DNA from: JBCBRD01 sp039819785
Lineage (GTDB): Bacteria; Pseudomonadota; Alphaproteobacteria; Rhizobiales; Hyphomicrobiaceae
Reading direction: 5' to 3'
DNA length: 64,000 nucleotides
NCBI GenBank assembly: GCA_039819785.1
Contig: JBCBRH010000020.1
Span: 7,182-71,181 of the forward strand
The position numbers and the translations under genes were made by a program. Under the pieces are notes generated by a model, which was not told the origin of the DNA, searched no databases, and saw nothing but the letters and a program-made list of their open reading frames with translations. This document shows, in pieces, positions 16,817 through 26,401 of the stretch; within the stretch, counting starts at the first letter, position 1; each line of letters starts with the position of its first letter.

Positions 16817-16876
16817 CGCGGGGTGCCGCGGTGGGTTTTCGACACGTTGAGACCACCATCCGCTGGCCGGATGTGG
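16817..16876 (+). promoter_or_regulatory. Candidate expression platform of the riboswitch
   Basis: Two hairpins follow the aptamer: CGCGG-GGTG-CCGCG (16817-16830) with TTTT at 16836-16839, and CCAC-C-ATCCG...CGGAT-GTGG (16853-16876). Either might be a terminator or sequester translation signals; the first start codon downstream (16953) is far away, which favours transcription control. Not decisive by eye. Confidence 0.4.
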
Positions 16877-16952
16877 ACTTCAGGTGTTCGTGCTCCTTCG
16901 GTTGCAGTTCGTTATTCGACGACGTCGCGACCCAAATGTTGGAGCCTCAATC

Positions 16953-17609
16953 ATGACCAAGCCTAATCTCAATTCTTCCGTGACGCTTGCAATCGCTGGC
17001 CTCATGGCAGCCGTTGCGACGCCCGTATCCGCCCACCACCCGACGGGAGGTGCGATGCCAACGACCCTTTGGCACGGTTTGTTATCCGGCCTGGGACACC
17101 CTGTGATCGGGCTTGACCACTTGGCGTTTTTGATTGGGGTTGGACTGTTCGCGGCTATTGCCGGGCTCGGGCTGGCCATGCCGGCGCTGTTCCTCGTGTT
17201 CATGGGTGCCGGGCTCTTTGTGCACGTGGCCGGGATCGGGGTTCCCGCGGTCGAACTCATGATTGCGCTATCGGTCGTTGCTGTCGGGCTTGCCTGTGTG
17301 CTTGGCCGTACGGGTGCTAGCGGTTGGGTTCTGGGCGGTCTGTTTGGGCTGGCTGGATCGCTTCATGGCTATGCTTTCGCCGAAGCGATTATCGGTGCTG
17401 AAATCGGTGTGATCTCGGCCTATGTCGCAGGTCTGGTCATTGTGCAGTTTGCGATTGCCGCTGCGGCATACGGCCTGACGCGGATGGTGATGGCGCACGA
17501 TGCGGGCGTTTCGACTGGTGCCGCGAGTGTGTCAGGCTTTGCCCCCCGATTGGCGGGTGTCGCCGTGTTCGCGGCGGGTGCTTCGTTCGTTTTGAGCGCT
17601 ATGGCCTGA
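16953..17609 (+). CDS. HupE/UreJ family membrane protein, probable cobalt transporter
   Basis: 218 residues from ATG 16953, chosen for the good TTGGAGC site 8 bases upstream; the open frame reaches back to 16884. Residues 1-26 form a signal peptide ending VSAHHP. The HupE/UreJ signature GHPVIGLDHLAFLIGVG is near residues 48-64, and five or six further hydrophobic helices follow. The family includes nickel and cobalt permeases; members directly behind B12 riboswitches have been proposed as cobalt importers, and its place as first gene after a B12 riboswitch and ahead of cobW and cobN supports that. Metal specificity is not proven by sequence. Confidence 0.85.
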   Translation: MTKPNLNSSVTLAIAGLMAAVATPVSAHHPTGGAMPTTLWHGLLSGLGHPVIGLDHLAFLIGVGLFAAIAGLGLAMPALFLVFMGAGLFVHVAGIGVPAVELMIALSVVAVGLACVLGRTGASGWVLGGLFGLAGSLHGYAFAEAIIGAEIGVISAYVAGLVIVQFAIAAAAYGLTRMVMAHDAGVSTGAASVSGFAPRLAGVAVFAAGASFVLSAMA

Positions 17610-17698
17610 CCGTCTGACCACGTGTCCCCTTGGCGGGCGTGTGGAACGACCGTTCCCGCGCCCGATCAATCTGAACAACCCAAATGTATCAGGAGCCG

Positions 17699-18148
17699 AT
17701 GACCTTGGCCGCTCAGAAAACGACCGACAAGACGACGGTATTTGTCTGTACCACTTGCCGCCCACCCGGTGACGACACGGGCGTGCGGCCTGGGGTCGAC
17801 CTTCTGGCCCGGCTTGAAGCAGCCGTGGCTGAACGCGGTGCGGACGAGGCGATTGAAATCGCTGGTGTTGAGTGCCTGTCGGTGTGCAAACGTCCAGCCA
17901 CAATTGCTGTTTCGGGCTCCGACAAGTGGACTTTTCTGTTCGGCGACATTGCGGAGGACACGGATATCTTGGAGTTGGTGGCGGGATTGCAGATCTACGG
18001 CGCGACCGATAACGGCATTGTGCCCTGGAAGGCGCGTCCCGCAGTTATGAAAAAAGTGGTGGGGCGTGTTCCACCGTTTCCGGGGGCCCGTTCCGCGCCC
18101 GATGCCAGCGTTTTGAAGCCGGCACTTGAAACAGAAACGGAGGGCTGA
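17699..18148 (+). CDS. DUF1636 family metal-binding (2Fe-2S ferredoxin-like) protein
   Basis: 149 residues from ATG 17699, which has AGGAG 5 bases upstream. Cys pattern VCTTCRPPGDD near residues 17-27 and ECLSVCKRP near 60-68 resembles the thioredoxin-like 2Fe-2S fold of DUF1636 proteins. The family is repeatedly found in cobalamin clusters beside cobW, but its role there is not established; redox support or metal handling is inference. Lies between the hupE-like gene and cobW (3 bases to the cobW start) under the riboswitch. Confidence 0.85.
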   Translation: MTLAAQKTTDKTTVFVCTTCRPPGDDTGVRPGVDLLARLEAAVAERGADEAIEIAGVECLSVCKRPATIAVSGSDKWTFLFGDIAEDTDILELVAGLQIYGATDNGIVPWKARPAVMKKVVGRVPPFPGARSAPDASVLKPALETETEG

Positions 18149-18151
18149 GCG

Positions 18152-19201
18152 ATGTCTGCAACTCCTGGTGCTTCATTGGCCAAGGTGCCCTGTTCGATCG
18201 TCACCGGCTTTTTGGGGGCTGGCAAAACGACATTGATCCGGCATCTGCTTGAGAACGCGAATGGGCGGCGGCTGGCGGTCATCGTCAACGAGTTCGGCGA
18301 TGTTGGGATTGACGGAGAGATCCTCAAAGGCTGCGGCATCGAGAGCTGCACCGAAGACGCCATTGTGGAATTGGCGAACGGTTGCTTGTGCTGCACAGTT
18401 GCCGACGATTTCGTTCCTGCGCTCAATGGGATTCTGAATGTCGAGAATCCGCCTGAGCACATCATCATCGAAACATCCGGGTTGGCGCTACCCAAGCCGC
18501 TGGTTCAAGCCTTTAACTGGCCCGAGATCGCCTCAAAGGTGACGGTTGACGGCGTGATTACCGTAGTGGATGGAGCCGCGGTGGCCGCTGGCCGGTTTGC
18601 TGACGACCTTGATGCCTTGGCGAAACAAAAGGCTGAGGATGAAACGCTTGATCACGATAATCCGCTGGAAGAGGTCTACGAGGATCAGCTGCTGTGTGCC
18701 GATCTTGTGATCCTGCATAAGGCGGATCTTTTGCCGGACGCTGATCGGGCGCGCGTGGCGGACGAGATTTCGAAAACCATTCCAAGAACCGTCAAGGTTG
18801 TCGAGGCGCAGCACGGCCAGGTGCCACAGCACGTGTTGCTGGGACTTGAGGCTGCCAGCGAATCCGACATCGCCGGGCGCCACGCTCATCACCATCATCA
18901 CGATGACCATGACCACGATGATTTCGACACGTTCGTTTTGGATATGGCGCAGATTTTAGAACCTGCCGACCTTGTTGCACGCATCGAAATGGCGGCTAGT
19001 GCACACGACATTTTGCGCATCAAAGGGTTTGTCGATGTTGCTGGAAAACCGATGCGCATGATCGTCCAAGGCGTGGGATCGCGGATCGCGACGCAATTCG
19101 ACCGCCCGTGGGCAACCAATGAAAACCGACAAGGGCGGCTCGTGGTGATCGGACAGCATGGGCTGGACATCGATGCCGTGCGTGCTGCGCTTGCCGGCTG
19201 A
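18152..19201 (+). CDS. cobW: CobW, G3E-family GTPase for cobalt delivery
   Basis: 349 residues. GTPase metallochaperone thought to hand Co(II) to the CobNST chelatase. Seen: Walker A GFLGAGKTT at residues 19-27, the metal-binding GCLCC at 77-81, switch region IIIETSGLALPKPL, an NKxD-like LHKADLL, and a His/Asp-rich tail-linker segment HAHHHHHDDHDHDDFD near 249-264 that should bind metal. The C-terminal CobW_C domain follows (LRIKGFVDVAGKP). Strong GGAGGG ribosome site. Directly ahead of cobN in the riboswitch-controlled unit. Confidence 0.95.
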   Translation: MSATPGASLAKVPCSIVTGFLGAGKTTLIRHLLENANGRRLAVIVNEFGDVGIDGEILKGCGIESCTEDAIVELANGCLCCTVADDFVPALNGILNVENPPEHIIIETSGLALPKPLVQAFNWPEIASKVTVDGVITVVDGAAVAAGRFADDLDALAKQKAEDETLDHDNPLEEVYEDQLLCADLVILHKADLLPDADRARVADEISKTIPRTVKVVEAQHGQVPQHVLLGLEAASESDIAGRHAHHHHHDDHDHDDFDTFVLDMAQILEPADLVARIEMAASAHDILRIKGFVDVAGKPMRMIVQGVGSRIATQFDRPWATNENRQGRLVVIGQHGLDIDAVRAALAG

Positions 19202-19304
19202 AGACTGTCGGCTGGGCGACCGAAGGACTGCCTGGACTGGAAGATGGTCTCATTGGCCGGGCCCATAAATTGGCCAGAACGAGACTTGAACAGAAAGACT
19301 GTGC

Positions 19305-22300
19305 ATGCATCTGCTCGCGTCAGAGGTGACTACGCTGGACGAGGTCGAAACGGCCATCGACCTTGAGCAGTCGCCTGCCGATGTGGTCGTGCTGTCGTTT
19401 GCCGACAGCGACTTGGCGGCGTTCGCATCGGCGTGGGCCAGTAAGGCGGATGATCTGTCGTCGTTGCGGCTGGCGAGCCTGAAACTGCTCCGGCATCCCA
19501 TGTCCGTCGACATGTACATCGAGCGGGTGATCAACAAGGCGAAGGCCGTCGTTGTGCGGTGCCTGGGCGGTGTCGAGTATTGGCCCTATGGGTTGGCGCA
19601 GATTGCTCAGGCCGCCAAGGCGCGCGGTATTCTGTTTGCCGCTTTGCCGGGGGACTATCGTGATGATCCGCGCCTCGTCGAGATGTCGACGATGTCTGCG
19701 GATGACCTGACCAAGCTTGATGGGTTAATGCGGGCTGGCGGGCAGGCAAATGCGACGCGGGCGTTGCGGTTTATTGACAAACTATTGGGTCGCGGTGGCG
19801 CGTATGAGGCCCCTGAACTCATTCCATCCGTCGTGTGCTTGCGAGCCGATGGCGAGACGGCCAACCTCTCGGGGTGTGAGACCTGTGATTGCGTCGGGCA
19901 ACAGCCTGTGGCGCTCGTCCTGTTTTATCGCGCGGCTTTGCTGGCGGCAGATACGGCGCCCGTTACAGCGTTGATGGCAAAGTTGCGGGAGGCGGGGTTG
20001 TCGCCGATCGCCGTGGCTGTCTCCAGTCTCAAAGACCCAACGATCGCAGAAGCCCTGACGCGGCTCATCCGGCAACGCAAGCCCGCAGTTATTTTGAATA
20101 CGACAGCGTTTTCCGGTTTGCGTGATGATAATACTACGGTCCTCGACGCGGCTGATACCCCGGTGTTGCAGGTTATCCTATCCGGCCAATCCCACGAGGG
20201 GTGGGTCGCCTCGGCACGTGGACTTTCTGCAACCGACATGGCGATGAATGTGGTGCTGCCTGAGCTTGACGGGCGGCTTATGACGCGAGCTGTGTCGTTC
20301 AAGGCGGTGGAAGAGGCTGATCAGCGACTTGAGTTCGGGTCGGCGCGGCATCAGGCCGATGTGGGGCGTATTGAATTCGTGGCGCAGCAGGCGGCGGCGT
20401 GGGCGCGGCTGAAGACGACACCTCAGCCTCGAAAGAAGCTCGCTATCATTCTGTCGGATTATCCCGCTCGCGGTGGGCGCGCCGGTTATGCCGTCGGGCT
20501 GGATACGCCGCGCAGCGTGGAAGGTATATGCAGACGGCTCGCAGCGGACGGCTACGATCTGGGGCAGAACTCAGTCGATGCCGAAGACGTTAACGCGCTT
20601 ATTCGCGGCGAAACGGCAATTGAGCTGCGGGTCCCTGTTGCGGCCTACCAAGCGCACCTGAAGACGCTGCCGCCCGAAGTTTGCAATTCGTTGCGCGATG
20701 CGTGGGGTGAAGCCGCTGACGATTGCGCGGTCAGGGAAGACGCGTTTGTCTTCAGAGTTATCCGGACGGGAAACGTGTTGGTGGCGCTGCAACCGGATCG
20801 CGGACTGGCCGCTGATCACAAGGCCACCTATCACGACATGACGGTGCCGCCACGGCATGCGTATGTTGCCTTTTACTGGTGGCTCCGGACGCATGAACGG
20901 ACGGATGCGATTGTCCATATGGGCACGCACGGAACGCTGGAATGGCTGCCCGGCAAAGCGATCGCCTTGTCAGAAACGTGCTGGCCTGAAGTTGTCCTTG
21001 GTCCGCTGCCGGTGATCTATCCGTTCATTGTCAACAATCCCGGTGAGGCTGTACAGGCCAAGCGCCGGCTGGGAGCGATTGCGCTGGGGCACCTGACGCC
21101 GCCGCTTTCTGCAGCCGGGCTGACGCCGGACATGGCGGAGCTGGAAGCGCTCATTGAAGAGTATGCCGAGGCTGAAGGCATGGACCCGCGCCGGGTGATG
21201 CATATTGAGCAGGCCATTGTCGACAGAATGTGGAGCGCGGGACTGGCTGAAGACTGCGGGTTGTCGCGTGATATTTCAGCACGCGAAGCCATCGAACAAC
21301 TGGACGCCCAGCTTTGTGACCTGAAGGAATTGTCGATCCGCGACCGGTTGCATGTGTTTGGTGTTTCGCCGGACCAGGATGCGGAAGACCGTTTGGTTGA
21401 GACGATTTGCAAGGCTGAACCGGCGTTTCAATCAGGCGATGCGCGCGAACAATTGAGATCGGGTCTGGAGGCGTGCGGACCCTACGAATTGGACCGGCTT
21501 GTAGGGGCCTTGTCCGGGCAGCGTGTGCCGCCTGGACCGGCAGGAGCACCAAGCCGGGGGCGGGCTGATGTGTTGCCCACGGGGCGCAATATTACGTCTG
21601 TTGATCCCCGGGCGATGCCAACGCGCGTCTCATCGGCCATTGGTGTACGTGCGGCTGAAGAGGTCATCCGCCGGTATCTGCAGGACCAGGGGGAGTATCC
21701 GCGCGCTTTGATGGTGGATCTTTGGGCGTCGGCTGCGTTGCGGACAGGTGGAGATGATCTCGCCCAGGCACTTTGGTATCTGGGCGTGCGGCCGGTTTGG
21801 GATAGCGCGTCCAGCCGCGTCACTGGTGTTGAGATGATCCCATTGGCGCAACTGGCGCGACCGCGAATTGACGTGACGCTTCGGGTATCAGGTCTGTTTC
21901 GCGATATTTTCGAAGGCCAGATTGCGCTGTTTGATCTAGCTGTGCGGCAGGTTGCGGCCCGCGATGAGGCTGACGACGACAATCCACTGGCGGCGGTTCT
22001 TCGCAGTGGTGGTGATCTCTGGCGGATCTTTGGCAGCTCGCCTGGAACCTATGGGGCCGGGGCGGGCAACGCCGCGCTCGATACGGACTGGACCGACCGC
22101 GATGCATTGGGACAGGCTTATCTGGCGAATGCCACGCACGCGTTTTCCGCCGATGGCGATCACGCGTCGGCAGGGACTCAATTCGAAGATCGTGTGCGGG
22201 CCAGCGACGCGCTTGTCCATGCGCAAGATGATCGCGAATGCGACATGCTGGATGGTGATGGTTTTGCCGACTTTATTGGTGGTTTTGCGGCCGCGGCATC

Positions 22301-22736
22301 GGCGCTTGGCGTGTCGCCCGAGCTTTATCAGATTGACACCAGCACAACCGATGCACCGGTTGCGCGGAAGGTGTCAGAAGAGATCGCGCGGCTGGTTCGC
22401 GCCAGGCTGGTGAACCCGCGTTGGATCGAGGGTATGCTTGGGCATGGGGCTCGCGGGGTGGCTGAGATTGCCCAGGCTGTGGACGCGCTCTATGCGTTTC
22501 AGGCGACCGCTGAATGTGTGCCCGGGCATTTGCTGGACATAGCACATGCAGCGCTGCTGGCAGATGCGGATGTACGCGACCGGATGATGTCTTCTAACCC
22601 GGCTGCTGTCCAATGCATGGCAGAACGCTTTCACGATTTAATGCAGCGCGGCCTTTGGGTGTCCCGCCGCAATTCCGTCGGCGTCGAACTTGAGGCTGTC
22701 CTGGGACGCCGCGCTGGCGTGGAGGCTGCCGAATGA
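19305..22736 (+). CDS. cobN: Aerobic cobaltochelatase subunit CobN
   Basis: 1,143 residues, slightly short for CobN (often about 1,250). With CobS and CobT, absent from this window, it inserts Co2+ into hydrogenobyrinic acid a,c-diamide. The start MHLLASEVTTLDEVE and the following PADVVVLSFADSDLAAFA are typical of CobN N-termini and settle the start even though the ribosome site is weak. Core blocks: RCLGGVEYWPYGL, LSDYPARGGRAGYAVGLDTP, HMGTHGTLEWLPGKAIAL, and DVLPTGRNITSVDPRAMPT. Homologous to BchH but with CobN-specific sequence. It overlaps cobG by 4 bases. Confidence 0.96.
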   Translation: MHLLASEVTTLDEVETAIDLEQSPADVVVLSFADSDLAAFASAWASKADDLSSLRLASLKLLRHPMSVDMYIERVINKAKAVVVRCLGGVEYWPYGLAQIAQAAKARGILFAALPGDYRDDPRLVEMSTMSADDLTKLDGLMRAGGQANATRALRFIDKLLGRGGAYEAPELIPSVVCLRADGETANLSGCETCDCVGQQPVALVLFYRAALLAADTAPVTALMAKLREAGLSPIAVAVSSLKDPTIAEALTRLIRQRKPAVILNTTAFSGLRDDNTTVLDAADTPVLQVILSGQSHEGWVASARGLSATDMAMNVVLPELDGRLMTRAVSFKAVEEADQRLEFGSARHQADVGRIEFVAQQAAAWARLKTTPQPRKKLAIILSDYPARGGRAGYAVGLDTPRSVEGICRRLAADGYDLGQNSVDAEDVNALIRGETAIELRVPVAAYQAHLKTLPPEVCNSLRDAWGEAADDCAVREDAFVFRVIRTGNVLVALQPDRGLAADHKATYHDMTVPPRHAYVAFYWWLRTHERTDAIVHMGTHGTLEWLPGKAIALSETCWPEVVLGPLPVIYPFIVNNPGEAVQAKRRLGAIALGHLTPPLSAAGLTPDMAELEALIEEYAEAEGMDPRRVMHIEQAIVDRMWSAGLAEDCGLSRDISAREAIEQLDAQLCDLKELSIRDRLHVFGVSPDQDAEDRLVETICKAEPAFQSGDAREQLRSGLEACGPYELDRLVGALSGQRVPPGPAGAPSRGRADVLPTGRNITSVDPRAMPTRVSSAIGVRAAEEVIRRYLQDQGEYPRALMVDLWASAALRTGGDDLAQALWYLGVRPVWDSASSRVTGVEMIPLAQLARPRIDVTLRVSGLFRDIFEGQIALFDLAVRQVAARDEADDDNPLAAVLRSGGDLWRIFGSSPGTYGAGAGNAALDTDWTDRDALGQAYLANATHAFSADGDHASAGTQFEDRVRASDALVHAQDDRECDMLDGDGFADFIGGFAAAASALGVSPELYQIDTSTTDAPVARKVSEEIARLVRARLVNPRWIEGMLGHGARGVAEIAQAVDALYAFQATAECVPGHLLDIAHAALLADADVRDRMMSSNPAAVQCMAERFHDLMQRGLWVSRRNSVGVELEAVLGRRAGVEAAE

Positions 22737-24154
22737 CCCACGCTGTTCAGACCGCGCCCGGGGGGGCTTTACGAAACAAGCCGAATGACGCTTTCAACGT
22801 TCGGGGGTGGTGCCCGGGTGCGTTGCGCCCGATGGAAAGCGGGGATGGGCTGATCGTGCGTGTCCGCCCACCGATTGGCGGGATGTCGATTGATGCGTTT
22901 GCCGCGATTGGGGCGTTGGCGGAAACCCATGGCAATGGTCACATTGATCTCACCCGTCGGGCAAACCTGCAACTGCGAGGGTTGACGACTGACCGGTTGC
23001 CTGACGTGTGGCAGCGCCTATCTGAATTGGACCTGCTGGACGGTTCTGCGGATGCCGAGGCTGTCCGCAATATCATCGTTTCGCCGCTGGCCGGGCTGGA
23101 GGCGATGGCTGCTTTGAACGGCATGGCCGTTGCCGAGGGTCTGGAACGGCAATTAGTCAGTGACTCGCGTTTATGGGCGCTGCCGGGCAAATTCGGTTTT
23201 CTCGTTGATGATGGATCCGGCCCGACTTTGACCGATGTCTCAGCCGATGTCCGCATCGTCGCCTTTGCATCCCAAGGTCCGGGTGATCATGCGGATCGTG
23301 GCGAGACCGGCTGGGCCGTGTACGGTGGGGATACCGCCTATGGGATTGCTGACGATCAGAACATTGTCGCAGCCGCGATGGCGCTTGCACGGGCATTTAT
23401 CGACCACTGCATGCCAAGGGGTTGTCGTCGTTTTCGGGATGTCACAGCACATTCTGACATCGCATTAGACTTGCAACGTGCGCTCGATTTGACGGGGTTG
23501 CTGCACCAAATGACGGATGGTTGCGCCCCCGTGGTGGGGCGGCCTGACACAGCTTTAGCAGTGCGGATTGATGTTCCGTTCGGTCGCATTGAAGCGGAAC
23601 AGGTGCGCGCTCTTACAGACCATTTGGCTGATGCTGGCGATGCTGGTGTTGAGACCATCCGGGTGTCGCCATGGCGGGCGCTCTATGTCGTCTGTCAGGC
23701 GGCGATGTCGAACCGCGTTATTGCTGCGGCACGGGCTGCCGGATTGATCACAGATGCCTCTGATCCACTGCTTCGTGTTGCGGCGTGTACGGGCAAGCCC
23801 GGTTGCCCCCAGGCGCACATTGAGACACGCGACTTGGCAAGAAGATTGGCTGAGAGGTTGGCTCAAGGATCAATCCGGCGCGCCGCAAATCATGTTTTCG
23901 CTGGCGGTGCGGGTTTTGCATCAGGTGCTTTTGAAGTGCCCCCACTTTCAATTCATGTTTCGGGATGCTCAAAATCCTGCGCATCGTCGGCTGCCGCTGA
24001 CCTCACTGTCGTCGGTCAGCCCGACGGTTATGGGCTCAACTTCGGTTTGACGGCGTCGGATGCGACGGGCGAACCGGTTCGAGACGCCGATGATGTCATC
24101 TCAGCCATTGATATGTTGCTGGCGAAGTCCGAGCTGGAGGACATGCAGGGATGA
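22733..24154 (+). CDS. cobG: Precorrin-3B synthase (CobG)
   Basis: 473 residues, nitrite/sulfite-reductase-like fold. Uses O2 and a 4Fe-4S centre to make precorrin-3B, the defining aerobic step. Cysteines for the cluster are in AACTGKPGCPQAH (near residues 346-358) and HVSGCSKSCASS (near 407-418). The N-terminal ferrodoxin-like half has RGWCPGALRPMESGDGLIVR and HIDLTRRANLQLRG. Presence of CobG shows the oxygen-dependent route. Overlaps cobN and cobH by 4 bases each. Confidence 0.95.
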   Translation: MTHAVQTAPGGALRNKPNDAFNVRGWCPGALRPMESGDGLIVRVRPPIGGMSIDAFAAIGALAETHGNGHIDLTRRANLQLRGLTTDRLPDVWQRLSELDLLDGSADAEAVRNIIVSPLAGLEAMAALNGMAVAEGLERQLVSDSRLWALPGKFGFLVDDGSGPTLTDVSADVRIVAFASQGPGDHADRGETGWAVYGGDTAYGIADDQNIVAAAMALARAFIDHCMPRGCRRFRDVTAHSDIALDLQRALDLTGLLHQMTDGCAPVVGRPDTALAVRIDVPFGRIEAEQVRALTDHLADAGDAGVETIRVSPWRALYVVCQAAMSNRVIAAARAAGLITDASDPLLRVAACTGKPGCPQAHIETRDLARRLAERLAQGSIRRAANHVFAGGAGFASGAFEVPPLSIHVSGCSKSCASSAAADLTVVGQPDGYGLNFGLTASDATGEPVRDADDVISAIDMLLAKSELEDMQG

Positions 24155-24885
24155 GCGCTGCCAATTCAGGTCGAGGCCAAGTCCTATTGCCGGGTGCAGC
24201 AACCGGGCGGGACACAGGACATTTTATGACTTCCAATGGGAATACGGCTGCAACTGTTACACAGCACACCTACGTCAAGGACGGCGGTGAAATCTATGCG
24301 CGGTCATTTGCGATCATTCGCGCCGAGGCCGATCTGTCCGGCTTCAGTGGACTGGCTGAAAAAGTCGTCGTTCGCATGATCCACGCCTGCGGAATGACCG
24401 ACCTTCCGCGCGACGTCGTCATGTCGCCTGGATTCGCGGATGCGGCACACAAAGCGCTTATGGCTGGGGCGCCGATCTTGTGCGATGCGCGCATGGTTGC
24501 AAACGGGATAACGCGGACACGTCTGCCGGCGAATAATGATGTGATCTGCACGTTGCAGGACCATGGCGTCCGGGAATTGGCAGCTGAGATGGGCAATACT
24601 CGGTCAGCGGCGGCGATGGAGTTTTGGCGGCCACATCTCGATGGTGCCGTTGTAGCCATTGGAAACGCGCCGACTTCACTATTTCACCTATTGAACATGA
24701 TTGATGCGGGTGCGCCTCGTCCTGCCGCGGTGATTGGCATCCCGGTTGGTTTTGTCGGCGCCGCTGAATCCAAAGCCGCGCTTGCGGCGCGAACCGACGT
24801 GCCGTTTGTCGTGGTGAAGGGCCGTCGTGGCGGGAGTGCGATGACGGTTGCTGCGGTAAATGCTGTTGCGAGAACGGTCGAATGA
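24151..24885 (+). CDS. cobH: Precorrin-8X methylmutase (CobH)
   Basis: 244 residues from ATG 24151 (ATGA overlap with cobG); an ATG at 24226 (MTSNGNTAATVTQHTY) gives 219 residues, nearer the usual length. Catalyses the methyl shift from C11 to C12 giving hydrogenobyrinic acid. Seen: EIYARSFAIIRAEADLSGFS, the catalytic His in VVRMIHACGMTD, APILCDARMVANGITRTRLP, and GNAPTSLFHLLNMID. Tight operon position between cobG and cobI. Confidence 0.95.
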   Translation: MSAANSGRGQVLLPGAATGRDTGHFMTSNGNTAATVTQHTYVKDGGEIYARSFAIIRAEADLSGFSGLAEKVVVRMIHACGMTDLPRDVVMSPGFADAAHKALMAGAPILCDARMVANGITRTRLPANNDVICTLQDHGVRELAAEMGNTRSAAAMEFWRPHLDGAVVAIGNAPTSLFHLLNMIDAGAPRPAAVIGIPVGFVGAAESKAALAARTDVPFVVVKGRRGGSAMTVAAVNAVARTVE

Positions 24886-25640
24886 GTGTGCTCAATGACA
24901 TCGCTGGTGGGGCTATGCCGGGCACTCTTTATGGCATCGGGGTTGGACCTGGAGATCCGCGATATCTGACGCTGCGGGCGGCTGGGCTCATTTTGTCCGT
25001 CGATGTTGTAGCCTACTTTGCCAAGAGTGGCCGACCTGGCAACGCCCGGACAATCGTTGCACCGCTGATCCAGCCTGGGCGCGAAGAGAAGCGTTTTGAG
25101 TACCCGGTCACGGAAGAAATTCCCGTGAAGGATGCGCGCTATGGTCATTCCATAACGTCATTTTACGCGGAGATGGCCGCTGACTTGGGGGCGATGCTGG
25201 CGGCTGGAAAGTCTGTCGGGTTGCTGTCGGAAGGTGATCCGTTTTTCTACGGCTCGTTCATGCATATGTGGCGGCGCTTGAAAAACGAGGCCGCCGTTGA
25301 AGTGGTACCGGGCGTGACTGGAATGTCGGGGTGCTGGACGCGCTCGCAAGCTCCCATCACGTGGGGCGATGACATTTTGACGGTGTTGCCGGGCACGCTC
25401 GATGAGGAACGTCTGACACAGCGCATTCGGGCAACGGATGCCGCTGTTGTCATGAAGCTTGGCCGCAATCTGCAAAAGGTGAAGCGTGCTGTGACGGTTG
25501 CCGGGCGATTGGCCGATGCGATGTATGTTGAGCGCGGGACGATGGCTGATGAGAAGGTGTTGCCGCTTAGCGAATGTGAGACCGGGCGCGGGCCTTATTT
25601 CTCCATGATCATTATTCCAGGCCAAGGACGGCGCCTATGA
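24882..25640 (+). CDS. cobI: Precorrin-2 C20-methyltransferase (CobI)
   Basis: 252 residues, class III (tetrapyrrole) SAM methyltransferase. Seen: GIGVGPGDPRYLTLRAAGL near the N-terminus, the SAM-contact GLLSEGDPFFYGSFMHMWRR, and VEVVPGVTGMSGCWTRSQAP. Makes precorrin-3A. ATGA overlap with cobH; an internal ATG (24915) is an alternative start. Overlaps cobJ by 4 bases. Confidence 0.95.
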   Translation: MSVLNDIAGGAMPGTLYGIGVGPGDPRYLTLRAAGLILSVDVVAYFAKSGRPGNARTIVAPLIQPGREEKRFEYPVTEEIPVKDARYGHSITSFYAEMAADLGAMLAAGKSVGLLSEGDPFFYGSFMHMWRRLKNEAAVEVVPGVTGMSGCWTRSQAPITWGDDILTVLPGTLDEERLTQRIRATDAAVVMKLGRNLQKVKRAVTVAGRLADAMYVERGTMADEKVLPLSECETGRGPYFSMIIIPGQGRRL

Positions 25641-26401
25641 CCGGCTCGTTGGTGATTGTCGGGCTTGGCCCTGGAGATGCGCGGTATCTGACACCGTCGG
25701 CGGCCGAAGCCTTGGCGAATGCAAGTGATCTTGTGGGTTACGGTCCCTATCTCGACCGCTATGCTTCCAAGTCGGGACAGGTGCGGCACGCGACGGGTAA
25801 TCGCGTGGAGATCGATCGTGCGCGTGCGGCCCTGGAGATGGCTGCCACCGGTAGGACTGTGGCCGTCGTTTCAGGGGGTGACCCCGGCGTATTCGCCATG
25901 GCTGCAGCGGTGTTCGAGGCGATTGAGGCCGGTGATCCTGCGTGGCGCGCGATTGATGTGCGTGTCGAGCCTGGTGTTACGGCGATGCTGGCTGCGGCTG
26001 CCCAAGTTGGTGCGCCCCTCGGTGGTGATTTCTGCACGATTTCGTTGTCGGTCAACATGAAGTCCTGGGAGACCATCGCGAAGCGTCTGACGGCGGCTGC
26101 CATGGCTGACTTTGTGATTGCGCTCTACAACCCGGCCTCCAAGGCGCGACCGGACGATTTGCAGAAGGCGTTTGATCTCTTGTTGGATGTGCGTGCGCCG
26201 GACACGATCGTGCTGCTTGTGCGCGCGGCAGGCGGGCCGGATGCACGTGTGATCGAGACGACGCTCGCGGAAGCAAACGCTGCTGATGCTGATATGCGCA
26301 CGCTTGTGATCATCGGCTCATCGGCAACGCGGCGAATCTTGCGCGATGGGGCCTCAGCCTGGATCTACACACCGCGCAGTGAGAAGGGTGTTGCGGCATG
26401 A
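25637..26401 (+). CDS. cobJ: Precorrin-3B C17-methyltransferase (CobJ)
   Basis: 254 residues, class III methyltransferase that contracts the ring while methylating C17. Seen: IVGLGPGDARYLTPSAAEAL, DLVGYGPYLDR, the SAM loop VAVVSGGDPGVFAMAAAVFE, VEPGVTAMLAAAAQVGAPLG and the CobJ-specific FCTISLSVNMKSWETI with FVIALYNPASKAR. Begins by ATGA overlap with cobI. Its 3' end overlaps the reversed cobK by 37 bases. Confidence 0.96.
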   Translation: MTGSLVIVGLGPGDARYLTPSAAEALANASDLVGYGPYLDRYASKSGQVRHATGNRVEIDRARAALEMAATGRTVAVVSGGDPGVFAMAAAVFEAIEAGDPAWRAIDVRVEPGVTAMLAAAAQVGAPLGGDFCTISLSVNMKSWETIAKRLTAAAMADFVIALYNPASKARPDDLQKAFDLLLDVRAPDTIVLLVRAAGGPDARVIETTLAEANAADADMRTLVIIGSSATRRILRDGASAWIYTPRSEKGVAA

